Shown here: piece by piece, positions 36,563-47,900 of the stretch
Numbering within the stretch: position 1 is the first letter of the stretch
Layout of the letters: each line of letters starts with the position of its first letter
Origin: Melanocharis versteri
Lineage: Eukaryota; Chordata; Aves; Passeriformes; Melanocharitidae
Assembly: GCA_013397845.1 (NCBI GenBank)
Contig: VZTG01000081.1
Location: 124,001-188,000 of the forward strand
Direction of reading: 5' to 3'
DNA length: 64,000 nt
Notes under the pieces: model-generated
Database searches by the model: none
What the model was told of the DNA's origin: nothing
What the model saw: the letters and a program-made list of their open reading frames with translations, nothing else
Made by a program: the position numbers and the translations under genes

Positions 36563-39500
36563 TTGGCTGATTAAAACCCCTTTTTCCTGCAGTGCTTGCC
36601 CCCATCCGTGTCTGCTGGCAGTGCTGCGTAACTCAGGAGGTGGCAAAGAGCCTCCCCCTGGCTCAGGGTGGCCACTTGCTGCTGTCCCTCCAGGCTGTCC
36701 CCAACCTGAGTGGCACTAGCAGAGGGCACGAGGTGCCAGCGGCAGCCAGGCCTGGGAAGCAGGTCAGGGACAACCGGCTCTTCTGGTTCCTTCCATGATT
36801 CAGCCGAGGCGTGAGCCCTGCTCAAAGGAGCCCTGTGGTGCCTCCCTTTAAGCTTGGCTTTGTGGCTGGTCCAGCTGCGGCCCAGAGGAGGGGTGATGCA
36901 AGGAGAGATGTGCCAGGCCCTGCCAGCATCTCCCCAGCCACCAGCTCATCCCAAGCACTGGAAGTGCTGCTGGATGAGTCCCTGGAATCTCCCTGCTGGT
37001 GGGACTGGGCTGGGAGCTCCTGCTTGATGAATGCTGCTGGTTCAGGGGGCAAACAGCCCCAGCCAGAGCCCTCCCTGGCTCTGCCGTGGGGCAGACACCC
37101 TCCTGCTCGTGGGCTGAGCTGCCTCTCCCCCAGCCTGGCGCCTCAGCCACGCTGACACACTCAGCAGCTCCTCGATTCACGCCAGGGTAAAACCCGACTG
37201 GTCGGTTTAAGTGAGGTTTAATGAGAAAAAAAAAAATCAGCCAAAGACACGCTTTTGCTTCCTGAAATAGCCTGATGCTGCTGTTCGTGAGTTTTGGGAG
37301 GAGGCAGGTGGCGGGGGAAGTGAAAATAACAACCAAGAACTCAACCCAAAGGCTGAACGAGACTCTGGCAACTCTTTTGCATTTTGGAAGCTACTTCGGG
37401 ATATTAAAGCAGCTCTAGAAGGTACAAGATGGAGCAGATCCTGCAGTGACACGCTTTGGCTACTCCCAGCACTCCAGAGAGCTGTTGTACCTCCCCAAAA
37501 TGAACCCTCCCTCCAGCTGCAGCCAAGTTTGACCTCAGCCCTGCAGGTCACCGCGGCTCAGTCAATGCTCCTTTCAAGCGCCGTGATGGAAAAACCCTGT
37601 GTCAAAGCAGCTCCAGCCACCTCTGCAGCTCTCCCCTGCGGAGCATCTCAAAGCCCTTTGCAAAGTGTTCCCAGGCCCCTCTGGGAGATCGGGAGGTAGC
37701 CCAGCAATAGCAGAGAGGAATTTGTCTGCAGACAGCGTTTGGGAACAGAGGCCCAGATGTGCAGAGGCAGGACCAGGCACAGATGATGCCTCTGCTCCGT
37801 GTGGCTGCATCTCAAGCTGCAGGAGCTCCACGGCGGGGATAAACAGACAGATTGTTAAGGCTTGTAAAGCATAAATTTAACTGCAAGTGTTCTTAACCTC
37901 TGCCTGGGATCTCTCCTCCCCTTCCCCCACGGCTTTCCAGTAACCCCTGTTGATATCAATATCTTGAATGGAGCGTGAGTTGATACCTGGTTCCAAATGG
38001 ATGGGCACGGAAGGCTGCAGGAACCATGAATTGAATCCGTTCTGGACGATTGAACTGCTCACATTAAAGATAATTTGTAAAGCAGATTTTTATATGAGAC
38101 TCCTTACAGCTTTTACAGCGGCGGAACTTTTATTTCCTTATCAGAAAAAAAACCCCTAACATTATCTGAAGGGGGAGGTGGGTGGGAACAGAGTGAAATG
38201 GCATTGATCAGCTGGACATGAAAGGTTTTCCAGAGAGCAGGCAGTGCTCTGATCCTTCTCGGGTGTTGGGTATGAAACCACATTTTCCAACAAGTCCACA
38301 GCTACTATTTCACTTGTAGTAGAGGATCCTGAGTTTCCTCTCTTTGTTAAGCAAGCTTGTCTGTACTCAAAGCTTAAATACAGCCTTAGATATGTTTATA
38401 TACATGATTTTGGCACAATGCATTGTGAACTCGAGGAACTACGTGCCTCAGGAAGGCATCCAGACCTGGGGTCTGGTAAAGACCAGCACCACTGTGCTGG
38501 TCCTTCCCTGCAGCTCTGGGTCCATCCACAGCACACGCGAGCACCCAAACGAACGAAATAAAAGAATGAATAAATATTCAGTATACAGGATCAGACACTC
38601 CTGCAGCTGCGGTGCATCCACCACCAAACTGGTCGGGCCGAGAGTCTCGCCCACACAGGCTGCAGGGCAGCGGTGCTCACGGCCAGGGTTTGGGAAGGAT
38701 TATCCTCCTGGAACACTGCGGAGCTGGCTGTACCCCGGGCTTGGCAAGGCACCACGAGATGCACCACTGGCTTATCCTGGCAGAGCTGTCAGCGGGACAG
38801 TGCAAGACAAACTGCCACGCTACTGCAGTGGCAGAGACGAGCCCGCCTGGCTGCTGGCAGCACAGCCCTGAGAACAGCCAAAAATAGGAGAAGTGCGGGG
38901 GAAAAAAGTCTCTCTTGGCAGGACAAGGTGAGATGCCAGGCTGTGTCAGGGTCACTGCGTGTCTCCTTGGTGAAAGCAATTCCCAGGGGAGCACAAAGTC
39001 GTTTTGGTTTAGCCAGCACAGTCACCACAGCATTACTGCACCCCCAGTGCCTTTCCCCGGGGCTGTGGGGAGGGGTTCCTGCACGGGGCTGCCGGGTGGA
39101 AGGATGAGAAGGAGGGAAGGCCGGGTGAAGAACGGCATGGAAAGTTCTGAGACTCCTTGTGAGGAGCCAGAGCTCAGCCAGGCACCTGCCTGCGAGCACA
39201 GAGGAGCGCAGGGAGCCCGAGGCTGTCCCTTCCATCACCTCTGTTTGCAATGCACAGCAGATCCCTTTGTCCTGGGAACACTGAGGTACACCCAGCCCTG
39301 CTTTCTCATCGCCCTGTTAACCTTTTCCCTCTCACAGCCTCCCCGGTTTCTGGACTGCCACCCCCTCTCATTTCATCTCCGTCCTCATCCATTTTAACCA
39401 GACCATCCGGTCGCTGGGATCTGTTGATCTCCCATGTCCCGATGTTATCATCTCCGTGTCTTTGCCAGCGCCAGGGAGCTCCGGGCCCTGGCATTTGCCC

Positions 39501-40149
39501 TGACGGCCCAGACCTCACTCACTGCGGCCACATCCCAGCATCACAGCCCAGCCAGCCTGGCTGCTCCTCCGGGACGCTGCCCCAGCCCCAACACCGGAGG
39601 AGCGGACGCAATTCCACCCTGCCTCCACCGCAACTTCTCTCCAGCTGCAGCTCGCAGCACAGAATTCTGCAGCTCGCAGAATAAGGCACAGGCTGCCCCC
39701 AGCCCTGCACAAGGCTGGATCCACTCATGTGCCCGCTGCCAGCGCTCCAGCCCCAGCCACCGGCAGCCGAGCCCCGAAAAGGCAAAACACCGGCTCTGTT
39801 TGCATCTCTCAGCTCATTCACAAGCTGTAAACGCAGACTGCCGATCCCCTTTCCATGGCTCCGACTCCCGGAAAGCCCTCCAGGATGGCATTAACCCGTT
39901 CTGCACTGGAGCAGAATAAATGAGTCCCCGCAGGGCACTCGCCAAAGTGGGTCACTCTCCCGCTCGCCAGCGCTGTGCTGGAGCCCGGGGCAGGTCCTAG
40001 CCCAGGGAAGGGACACACGGACCGCTCTGCCACCGCCCCGGTGGCTCCAACGAGCTGGGGAGCAGCCGATGCACATCTCTGCCCATCTCCTCCGCTCCAG
40101 AGATGGATCAGAACCCAAGGGATGGATCGGAACCAAAGGGATGAATAAG
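36563..40149. other. Intron 1 sequence toward the promoter
   Basis: 37840-38160 and 38290-38430 are AT-rich and free of recognisable repeats, so they are further candidate conserved stretches. From about 39.4 kb CpG content rises toward the promoter island. No coding exon was seen. Confidence 0.45.
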
Positions 40150-40703
40150 ATGCCATCAGGCAGCCAAGCTCGAAGGCAGCGAAAGGAAGCTCTGAAAGCT
40201 GGGAGCGGTCCAGCCCCTCCGCAAAAGAGCCCGTGGGAAGTGTGTGCGGAGGGGAGCGGGGATTTTGGGGATGCTGGAGAGCCGAAACCCTCCATCTCTC
40301 CTCCCGAAACATCTGCGCTCCGTGCCCAGCCTCGTGGCTGCCTTTCCGGGGAAGCCTGGCTGCTGCGCCTCGCTAGACGCTGCTCGATCCAAAAAGCAAA
40401 CAAACGGCCTCAGCTCGCAGGGCTCCGGAGCCCGCTGCCTGCAGCTGCTTCCAAAACAAACGAGCGTGTTGTTCCGAGCCGAGCCGGCTCTGAACGCGGC
40501 CCCGGCTCTCTCCCACCCTCGCACAGATGCTCCCACACCTGCTCCAGACCCGGGCGCGCACCCCAAAACGCCGATCCCGCCCTTCCCCGCCGCTCGGCCG
40601 CAATCCCCGCACCCCTCTTCCCCCACGGGCACCCCGCAATCCCCCTCGGGGGCTGCGGCCAGCCCCGCAGCGCCCCGGCGGAGCCCAGCGCCCTCCGGCT
40701 CAC

Positions 40704-40785
40704 CTGGTAGGAGCGCGGCTGCCAGGATGCAAACTCCGATAGTCCACCACGATGCACGGCAACTTGTCTGCAGCCGTGAAGCCAT
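40704..40785 (-). CDS. NECTIN1: NECTIN1 coding exon 1 (start codon and signal peptide)
   Basis: The ATG is at 40785-40783 on the minus strand. It is the first in-frame Met because an in-frame TAA (40797-40795) lies four codons upstream. The exon encodes 27 residues plus the first base of a Gly codon, then a donor GTGAGC (donor GT at 40703-40702). The peptide is a secretory signal: basic/polar start (Arg4, Arg10), hydrophobic core WWTIGVCILAAALLPG, and a likely signal-peptidase site after LQA (residues 29-31, from exon 2), leaving Gln32 as mature N-terminus; the cleavage site is inferred. The Trp-Trp pair and LPG before the phase-1 junction resemble the mammalian nectin-1 leader. The start context is weak at -3 (C) but has G at +4. 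Assignment rests on strand, signal sequence, exact phase match to the exon at 1-318, and the CpG-rich surroundings. Confidence 0.9.
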
Positions 40786-41027
40786 GAGAGTTCCTTAGGA
40801 GCGATGGGCAGGGGTCGGTCTGGCAGCGCCGCGGGGCCCCCCACCCTCCCAGCCCCCGGTGATGCTCAGGTCTGCTCGAAAAAAAAAATATTCAAAAAAT
40901 AAAAATACAAATAAGATCGTAGGCGCGTGAGGACAAAGAAGCGGCGGGAGGGCGGGAGGGCTCCGGGGGGAGCTCCGCACATCCGCGGGGCCCCTCTGGG
41001 CGGGCGCGGGGCGCTCCGGCCGCGGGG

Positions 41028-41028
41028 N
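41028..41028. other. Single ambiguous base in the promoter
   Basis: One N lies inside a G-rich run of the CpG island. It is probably an unresolved homopolymer length or a joined contig edge. Confidence 0.9.
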
Positions 41029-41222
41029 GCACTCACGCACACACTCGCGGGCGGGGCCTGCCCCGTGATGTCAGCGCTCGGCGGAAGGAGGGCGCAGCGT
41101 TAACCCTTCGCCCGGCGGCTCGGGCGGGACGGGTGGCCGGGCTCGCCGCCCGCCCCTCCGGATGTTGGCAGCTGGCGGCAGCTGGGCTTTGTTCGCCGTG
41201 TCCGCGCAGCCCCGGGCGCCTC

Positions 41223-41265
41223 GCCGTGGGTTGGCGGGGGGGCNNNNNNNGCCGTGGGTTGGCGG
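41223..41265. repeat. 15-bp direct repeat flanking a 7-N gap
   Basis: The 15-mer gccgtgggttggcgg occurs at 41223-41237 and again at 41251-41265, separated by a G-run and seven Ns (41244-41250). Identical sequence on both sides of a short gap suggests a tandem duplication, or the same sequence placed twice by the assembler. Confidence 0.85.
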
Positions 41266-41430
41266 AGGTGCTCCTGCCTCGCCACCCGGGGGCTGGTGGA
41301 CTTGAGGCCGTTCCCGAATTCCCTCCGGACGCCGGAGCGCCCGGGCCGCGGCTCTGGCAGTGCCCGACACCCACCTCCCAGGCAGAGCATGTTTTTCACC
41401 CCGCGCGATGCGAAACGCGTGGAACCTAAA

Positions 41431-42684
41431 CCGGCAATCCGAAATGCCTGGGATGTGGATACCACAGCGTTTTCCTGGGGCCTGCTGGAAGAAGGAGCTT
41501 GTTCTGGCCACCCTCTGTGTGCGCTGCTAAGCGAGGGGATTCAGAATCGGCACGAGAGCTGATGCGCTGGAGGAGGGGGCAGCGGCTTCGCTGCGCTTTG
41601 TAGCAGCCTTTATTATGTGGACACAGACACAGCCTTTGTGGATCTCTCGCTAAGGAGGTGTTCAGCCTGCTAATGCCGGCTCCTGAGCTGCCCTGGCCTC
41701 TGCGAGGATGCTGAACCCCAAACAAAGATGTGAACAACAATGACAACAACCAACAACAAAGTCATGTTGATTTCAAGCTCCATTAGAACAACACAGGAAC
41801 AAATCAATGCCTGGCAGGCAGAAAAGGACGGAATCAGTGGGGAAGGATACCGCACATAGTGGGAAAGGGAAAGGGGGGGCAGCCAGCAGCTATAAAAAGA
41901 TACCCCTAAGGACCCCTTCAGCAGTCTCCTCCTCCGTTTAATTCCTTTAGAAGTTAATTCCTGTTCAAGGGAAGGATGGGCAGCTCTGTAACAAAGCGGA
42001 TTAGCCAGATACAAGGTTTGTTCCGAAACAACAAAAGTTATTACGTAGTAATGAGGTTTAGTTAATAGATTCGCAGACTGTAAGGCCGCTGGGATTCCTT
42101 TGGACATCCTGCCTGTGGAGCTGAGGCTGCTGAACTGATGGTTTCTGCCTCCTGTCTCTTCTGCAAAGCTGCAGACCTGAGCTTAGGAGTGCAAACCCCT
42201 GTCCTTGTGGACAGGCAGGCTATGGGGAGTTCCCAGCATCCTTGTTGCTGGTTGGTTTTCCTGCCCGTGGAGTGTTTATCTGTCTAATTTCAGTTTTAAT
42301 CCATAAAATCTCATTATTTCCTTTCCCAACTCCATTAAAGAGATACCTCCGATGAGACATTGTTCCCCTGGGCAGATCTCTCTGAGTTACCATGGTGTTC
42401 CCCACAGTAACAATGTTCCAGCTTAGGTTATTCCCAGTGTTACATTCCCCCTCCTCCCATTTATTCTGTTGTCACTGCACCTGAGCTGATGTCCCTGAGA
42501 TCCGTGGGGCAGCCACACCTCAACGCTCCTCCTTTAAGCTTCCTGCATTTCAGGTGACATTTCAGCCTGGGGGGAAATTCACATTTCCCTTCAAGAATCT
42601 GGGGAGATTTGATAGAGCCTTGGGGCCTTCGCCTCTCAAATCACAGACCTCAACCATGTGAGACAAAAATGTAAATCCATTTAG
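41431..42684. other. Upstream flank with a TATA-type site; origin unclear
   Basis: Composition turns AT-rich past the island. It includes tataaaaag (41891), several 'aacaac' runs (41727-41760) and a 145-codon minus-strand open frame without recognisable domains. The mix of a TATA box and odd composition could mark an old retroviral LTR or a real promoter. I cannot find LTR ends or matching viral genes. Confidence 0.35.
41891..41921 (+). promoter_or_regulatory. TATA-box-like promoter site, divergent from NECTIN1
   Basis: TATAAAAA (41891-41898) is followed by a pyrimidine-rich 'ccccttca' with a possible initiator A at 41920, 29 bases downstream. It points away from NECTIN1. There is no downstream coding sequence. 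Confidence 0.3.
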
Positions 42685-42708
42685 CAGCAGCAGCAGCAGC
42701 AGCAGCAG
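42685..42708. repeat. (CAG)8 trinucleotide repeat
   Basis: Eight uninterrupted CAG units on the plus strand in non-coding DNA upstream of NECTIN1. Confidence 0.95.
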
Positions 42709-44254
42709 TGGACCATTAGCCCTGGTGCATCAGGCCTGACTTACTGAGCCAGAATGTATTATTTTCATGATCCTGCACAAAGCAAAACCCATCACATTTG
42801 GCACAGTTCTGGCTGTTAACTTCTAAGATTTATTACACAGTGCCATGGGGCCCCTGTTCCGCAGCATTTTGTGAGTCCAAAATTTCCGTGAAGCCCAAGG
42901 GGACTTGTGCATGAGCAGGAGATGCAGGAGCAGAATGCTTTGGTTTGGCAGTTTTTTGTTATTTCTAGGGGAGGAAGATCATAATATGTAACATATTTAA
43001 TTGCATCACACTTTATTTTTATTTTTTTTTTAATTTGAGGAGGTCTCTGTGTGCATGTCCTCTGAGGGGCTGGGGGAGCTGCCTTCTGCTTTGCTAGATC
43101 AGCTGGTTTAGCCCATTTTTTGCTTCCTTGTTCTACCCCTCGCAGCAGTGGGTTCCTCAAGCTCATCCCAGCCAGAGATGCAGAAGAGGAGCCCTGACTG
43201 TGGTGCCTGCAGTGACAGGGCAGGGGATTTCAAAGTTCCTCCTGCAGGAGCACATGAACCACTGTGAGACTCAGAAATCCCTTTGATAAATCCATAAATG
43301 TGTTCCACTAGAAACAAAGAGAGAAGAAACCAACCCACCTGGTGCCTCAGGTAAAACTGGGCTGTGAGGAATCCAAGGAAAATCATTTCTAATACTGCAA
43401 TATTGACCCTCTCTTGGGTTTTAGGGGTGGTAAAAGTCTCATTTTAGGTGGCAAGTAGCCACCAAAAGAGAGATGCAAAGCCCTTCCTGTGCACCCCTGT
43501 GAAATCTGGTTTAGGCACAGACAGTGGAAGTGGTGTAGGAACTTGGCCGACGCTTACATAAGTAGTCACGCCAATATCGTTCTCGAAAATTGCCATTAGA
43601 GCATGAAACAACATTTGGCTGGGAAAAAAAAAAGGAGAAAAAAAAAAGCAAAAAAACAACAGGCTTGCAGTGTTTTGTCCTCCCAGCATTTTGGCTGTTC
43701 CGCCGGCACCGGGGTTTTCTGCTGATGCTGCCATGTGAGGTAACGTCTCCTCAGCAACCTGCTGGAGTGGGACCTCCCCAAAGCCTTCCCACTGGAAAAC
43801 GTGGTGTTTGGGCAGAGGGCAGGAGTTGGGATGGGGTTGGTGAGGGTTCTGCACTGGCACAACTCCTCTGGATGGGATCTTCCCTGGCGAGCTGCTGCAC
43901 ATCCTTCCCCAGGGTGGAACAGTTCCTGGAGTCAGGCTTGTCCAAATCTTTCTAAAGCAGCTCCTGTCTGCTCTGGAACGAGCACAAACCAGGGCTGGGC
44001 TGATGGATGGCCCTCAGGGGAGCCAGGAATTCCCCCAGAGTCTTCCCAAGCAGTGGCCTCTTCCCAGTGGTTCCCTGCCACTTGAAAGGCTCAGTGGGAA
44101 TGGACACCTTCGATGAGTTTTTTACAGTTGTGACTACCAGAAAGTCTTGGAAGGAGGGGAGGAGGAGGAGGAGGAGGAGGGGGGAAGGGATTGCTCTTTA
44201 AAGCATTCCTCGGTGGGGTTTTTCAGCTGCTTTTGTTTGCTGCAGAGCCCACAG
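42709..44254. other. Upstream intergenic sequence, no gene seen
   Basis: AT-rich patches (42960-43040), an A-rich run (43624-43660) and a GGA-rich run (44158-44180). No coding family was recognised. Confidence 0.5.
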
Positions 44255-44470
44255 CAGAGAGCTGTCACTCCGAGCTGGGAGCGCGTTTGACACTCCTGTC
44301 TCCGCCGTGTACCTGGTGTGTATTTGCTGCAGTGCTGATTACATTAACTCCTGTGTTTATAAACATTTGGAATCAGTGCAGAAGGCTGCGCTCGATGGAA
44401 TTTTAAAGCCGGCATCACTTTTATTTTTGCTTTTTCATCTGTAAGCACACATAATGCGTCTGCGGTGCAG
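44255..44470. promoter_or_regulatory. Candidate conserved non-coding element
   Basis: Repeat-free block with motif-dense sequence: 'gctgattacattaactcc' (bicoid/homeodomain cores), 'tgtttataaacat' (forkhead-like, imperfect palindrome), 'cacttttatttttgc'. It contains scattered CpGs without being an island. Function is inferred. Confidence 0.35.
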
Positions 44471-44867
44471 CCAACAATGGGGGATCAGAGGTGCAAAGGG
44501 CTTCCTGAGCTGATCCCGTGCTTGGCTTCACTTCTGAGCTCTCCTGGTACAGCCTCCTCCATGGACTCACATACATACACCACACATGCACTGCACAGCC
44601 AGCTCACACTCCCTCAGACCTCCGTGCACCATCCTATTTTAAAAGGCAATTCAGCACTGATAGTCGCTCCTGCCCTGCTGTTCTCTGGATAGAGCCAGCA
44701 GTTAGAGCAGGAATTAAGTCTGAACTGGGGAGAAAATTGCCTCCCAGTTAATGGGAGCTGATGCGAGCTGCGAGCAGGCTGCAAACAGCAGTGGGGTTTT
44801 TTTTCCTGAGCCCCTCTGGTGAAGGGTTTGTAAGAGCCTCGCTGCGGTGCTGTCTGAGTGCCTCAGC

Positions 44868-44968
44868 CCTGGCAATCCCCACAGCACCCCCTTGTGAGGC
44901 AGGAATTAAACCGTAATCCTCATTATACAGGGAGAAAAGAAACCCGGGGAGATTAGGAATCCCGGCCT
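44868..44968 (+). repeat. MIR-like ancient SINE fragment
   Basis: 'ccacagcacccccttgtgag', 'gcaggaatta', 'taatcctcattatacaggga', 'gaaacccggggagattagg' follow the MIR core order (ccctgtgaggtagg, ttatccccattttacaga, gaaactgagg). It is strongly diverged. Confidence 0.6.
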
Positions 44969-47900
44969 CGCAGGAAGCAGGATGAGTTCTGCTATGGATT
45001 TCCAGTGGAAAGCGGCTGGAATTGCAAGGCTGGTGGGCTGGGGAGGACTCACGGTGGGGAAATGCCCTCTACAAGGGCTGGAGTGGGAGGATTTCAATCC
45101 AGCCAGCCACATGCTGTGGGAGGAATCTGGGCTGGAATTTGGGGTCTTGCACGGATAAGAGTGATGCAAACAGCAGCCATGTCCTGCTCAGACCACTGGC
45201 CCGAGGTTTGGCCAGCAGTGCTGAGCACTCCACAGCTTTGTGTGGGCTCTGTGTCAGCCTGTTCCTGTCAGCAGAGAATAATTCCTTCATCAAAGCTATG
45301 AAATGCCTGAGAGAAGGAGCTGCTGTCTTCCCAGAAGGAGCTGATATGGAAGAAGGGATTCAAAGGTCTCTCTTACATGCACACAAAGCACTGGGGATGG
45401 TGTGTGCGTGCCCATGGAGGGCCAGAGCCAGGCAGGAGATGAGGCACAGCATCCACAGGGACCCCGTGGCACAGGGAAAGGAAAACCAGAAGAGAAATAA
45501 AGAATGGAATCAGCAGAAACACTTCAAAGGGCATCGCTGATGAGGTCCGGCAAGGGGAATTCTCTCTCAGCTCCGAGATCTGAACTGAGGCACGGGCACA
45601 GCTTGTTCAGAGCCAGCAGTTACTGTATTAGAAAACAGCATTTATTATTGAGCAGCACAGTGCCCTGCCATCCCCAGGGCCCTGGCAGTGCCCATGCATG
45701 GCGAGCAAGGCAGGACACAGAGTCCCAAACCGAGTCTGGGAGCAGCCTCCTGACGGAGGGTGTCAGGAGCTGCTGCACAGCCATCCATGAGGGACAAGTC
45801 ACCGAGAGGATTTCTCCTGCCCTGGAAATTCACTGACACGCTCTGCTTTGGGATTGAATCGGGATCAGGACTCGCTGCAAATTTACAAGTGGAAATAAGC
45901 CTTTTGCTTTCAGTGGTTGGACAAATAGGCTTCTCTTCCTGCATAAGCTCTTCTGGGGCCTGATCTCCGGGTCACACAGGGAGGTTTGCAGGCCTGTCTC
46001 ATTTTCAGGCTGTCAAGGCAGTGGCACCAGAGGGTGAATTTGATGCTGTGGCAGCAGAGCTGCTGTGAACGGGGAGCTGTGCTCCTGCAGCCATCCCAAA
46101 TGTGAGGGGCACATTGCCATCAGCAGGGTGAAGCCACTGTCACCCTCTGGAGTCCTTGAAGCTGGACCAGATCCACGTCAAGGTGTAATTCTGCAGCAAT
46201 TCCAGTGCCAGACGCAGGAAATTTTGGTGTAATCCTGGAGTGAGTTGAGCACAATCACTGCTGTGAACACGGGGCAGCCCCAGGGACAGGGAAGGGGCTG
46301 CCCCACTCAATCCTTGCCATTGTTTCTGAGGCACATCCAGCAAAGATTATCTTTTAACTCCCTTTCTTTCAGCCACGTCATTAATTTCTGTCTGTCCCAA
46401 AAAACCAGGACACTCTGCCCCCATCCACCATCCATTCCAGGTGGGACACGGGAATCAGCACATCCCAGAGATGCTGATTTATCATCCCCGAGGTTGTCAG
46501 CTTTAATACTTGACAAACAGAGATATGAATGCTAAAGGCTGAGTTTACCTTGTCTGTGTCCATGGATCTCCTGTGGGGAGGCTGTGGAGGTTTCCTGTGC
46601 GCGTTCCTCCTCCACCCCAGGAAGGGAAGGGGTTTTACTCCGAACAATGCAGTGTGAGCCCAGGGTAATCCCCCTCCCAGCCTGTTTTGTGAATGCCAAC
46701 TGGGCCTGCCTGATGTCTATTCAGAGGGATTTTGCTGCAGTCTGAGGAGTTAGCAATGGGAATTTGGAGGGACTCCAAGGGGAATGGTTCTGTCAGCCTG
46801 GAGTGACTGCAGAGGGGGCAGTGGGATGAGGTGACTGCTCTGTCCCAGAGGACAAACCTCTCCTCACGGGCCAGCTCCCTCCTCCTGGCCCACTGTGGGA
46901 CAATTGTTCTCCTCCATCCACGAGTTTCTGCTTTCTTCTGCAGATGCTGGAGGGAGGAGGTCACCTAGGAAATCGTGAGACATTTCCAGAGGCTCTGGGT
47001 GGCTTTGCCCATCTCCCTGGGAGAGCTGCTGGCCTGGCAGTGAGGATGAGGCTCCCTGAACTTCCCACCAGCCAAAGAAACAGGCTCTGCTCCTACTTCC
47101 TATTGGCTGTTTGGGTTTCTTTGTGATGGAAAAAAATACTGGGAAAAAATCAGTGGATCGATGGTACTTTAGAGCCTTCCTGTGAAGAGAAAAGATTCCT
47201 GCAGGCTTTGGATTTTGGGGAGCCAAATTTATTTGCCCTCCCTCCTAAGTGTGACCCTGTTTCCGTGTGCCATGAGCCCCTGCCACTCTGGGCACCCACT
47301 AAGAGCTGTAAAGTGACTTAATGAGTCATCTCTTCCCGAGCGGGGACAAAAAATGTCACATTAAATTTCTGTTTGCAAATTTTTCAAATGCGTGGCTCCA
47401 GCTCTCTGACACAAAATGAGCTCACAGTGGAAACTGGCTGCAGGGCTGCGTTTTCCATGGGGTTTTGGGTGGATTTGGTGACGTTTCTGGGTTCCAAATT
47501 CTGTTCTCATGGGGGAACAGCTAAGCCAGCACCTCCATAGTTTGGTGGTGGTAAAATTCAATGTTTTCTACAGATTAGTGGCAAGGAGGAAACTTTTAGC
47601 AGCAGGAAGGGACCCTTGAGTTCAGCCTGTATTTTTAACACCTTTTTTTCCCATGGAATTTTCTGTGTTCAAGGCCAGGTTGGGCTTGGTTACATTTTAT
47701 TTTACCCTGATACAAACAATGGGGACAAGAATTCAGATCTCCCAATGCCTGTCTACGATATCTATTCTACCTGTCCAGATTCAGGGCTGAGCCTTCATCA
47801 TCTCCTGCCTCAGTTTACCACCAAACACAGGAATTTTGGAGGCCAAAAACCCTTCAGCCATTTAACCCAGAGCTGGGAGAAATGAGTGACTGGTTTCCAT

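Larger units (their letters stand above)
319..40703 (-). other. NECTIN1: NECTIN1 intron 1 (phase 1, about 40.4 kb)
   Basis: This is the span between the donor GT at 40703-40702 and the acceptor AG at 320-319, on the minus strand. A very long first intron is known for NECTIN1 in mammals, and regulatory DNA is common in such introns. I found no coding exon inside it. It carries CR1 and MIR remnants, tandem repeats and candidate regulatory blocks, listed separately. An additional untranslated or alternative first exon inside the intron cannot be excluded from sequence alone. Confidence 0.85.
40150..41430 (-). promoter_or_regulatory. NECTIN1: NECTIN1 CpG-island promoter region
   Basis: GC-rich, CpG-dense DNA surrounds coding exon 1, in contrast to the AT-richer DNA that follows from about 41.6 kb. 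Between the ATG and the likely start region lies an A/T-rich patch (about 40877-40920). Upstream is a cluster of promoter-type sites: a GC box GGGCGGGGC (41049-41057), a CRE/ATF-like TGATGTCA (41066-41073), an ETS-type CGGAAG (41082-41087), a CCGCCC-rich stretch (41147-41158), and two CAGCTG E-boxes nine bases apart (41170-41175 and 41179-41184). The transcription start cannot be placed; the 5' UTR probably ends somewhere between 40.8 and 41.1 kb. This is a TATA-less CpG-island pattern, usual for broadly expressed adhesion genes. Confidence 0.75.

Noticed and set aside
40156..40703. Minus-strand frame continuing past exon 1
   Set aside because: It is read-through beyond a clear donor site. 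The phase-matched acceptor at exon 2 and Ig homology show that the protein continues at 318, not here.
41670..42107. 145-codon minus-strand open frame with a hydrophobic stretch
   Set aside because: The hydrophobic run arises from caacaa-rich DNA. No homologue is recognised and it lies in possible old repeat sequence.
41560..42130. Possible solitary retroviral LTR
   Set aside because: A TATA box and unusual composition are present, but I could not find terminal TG...CA ends, a target-site duplication or any adjacent viral gene, so I did not call it.
46018..46036. CTCF-like site ggcaccagagggtga
   Set aside because: Only a partial match to the core; too weak to list without a motif score.
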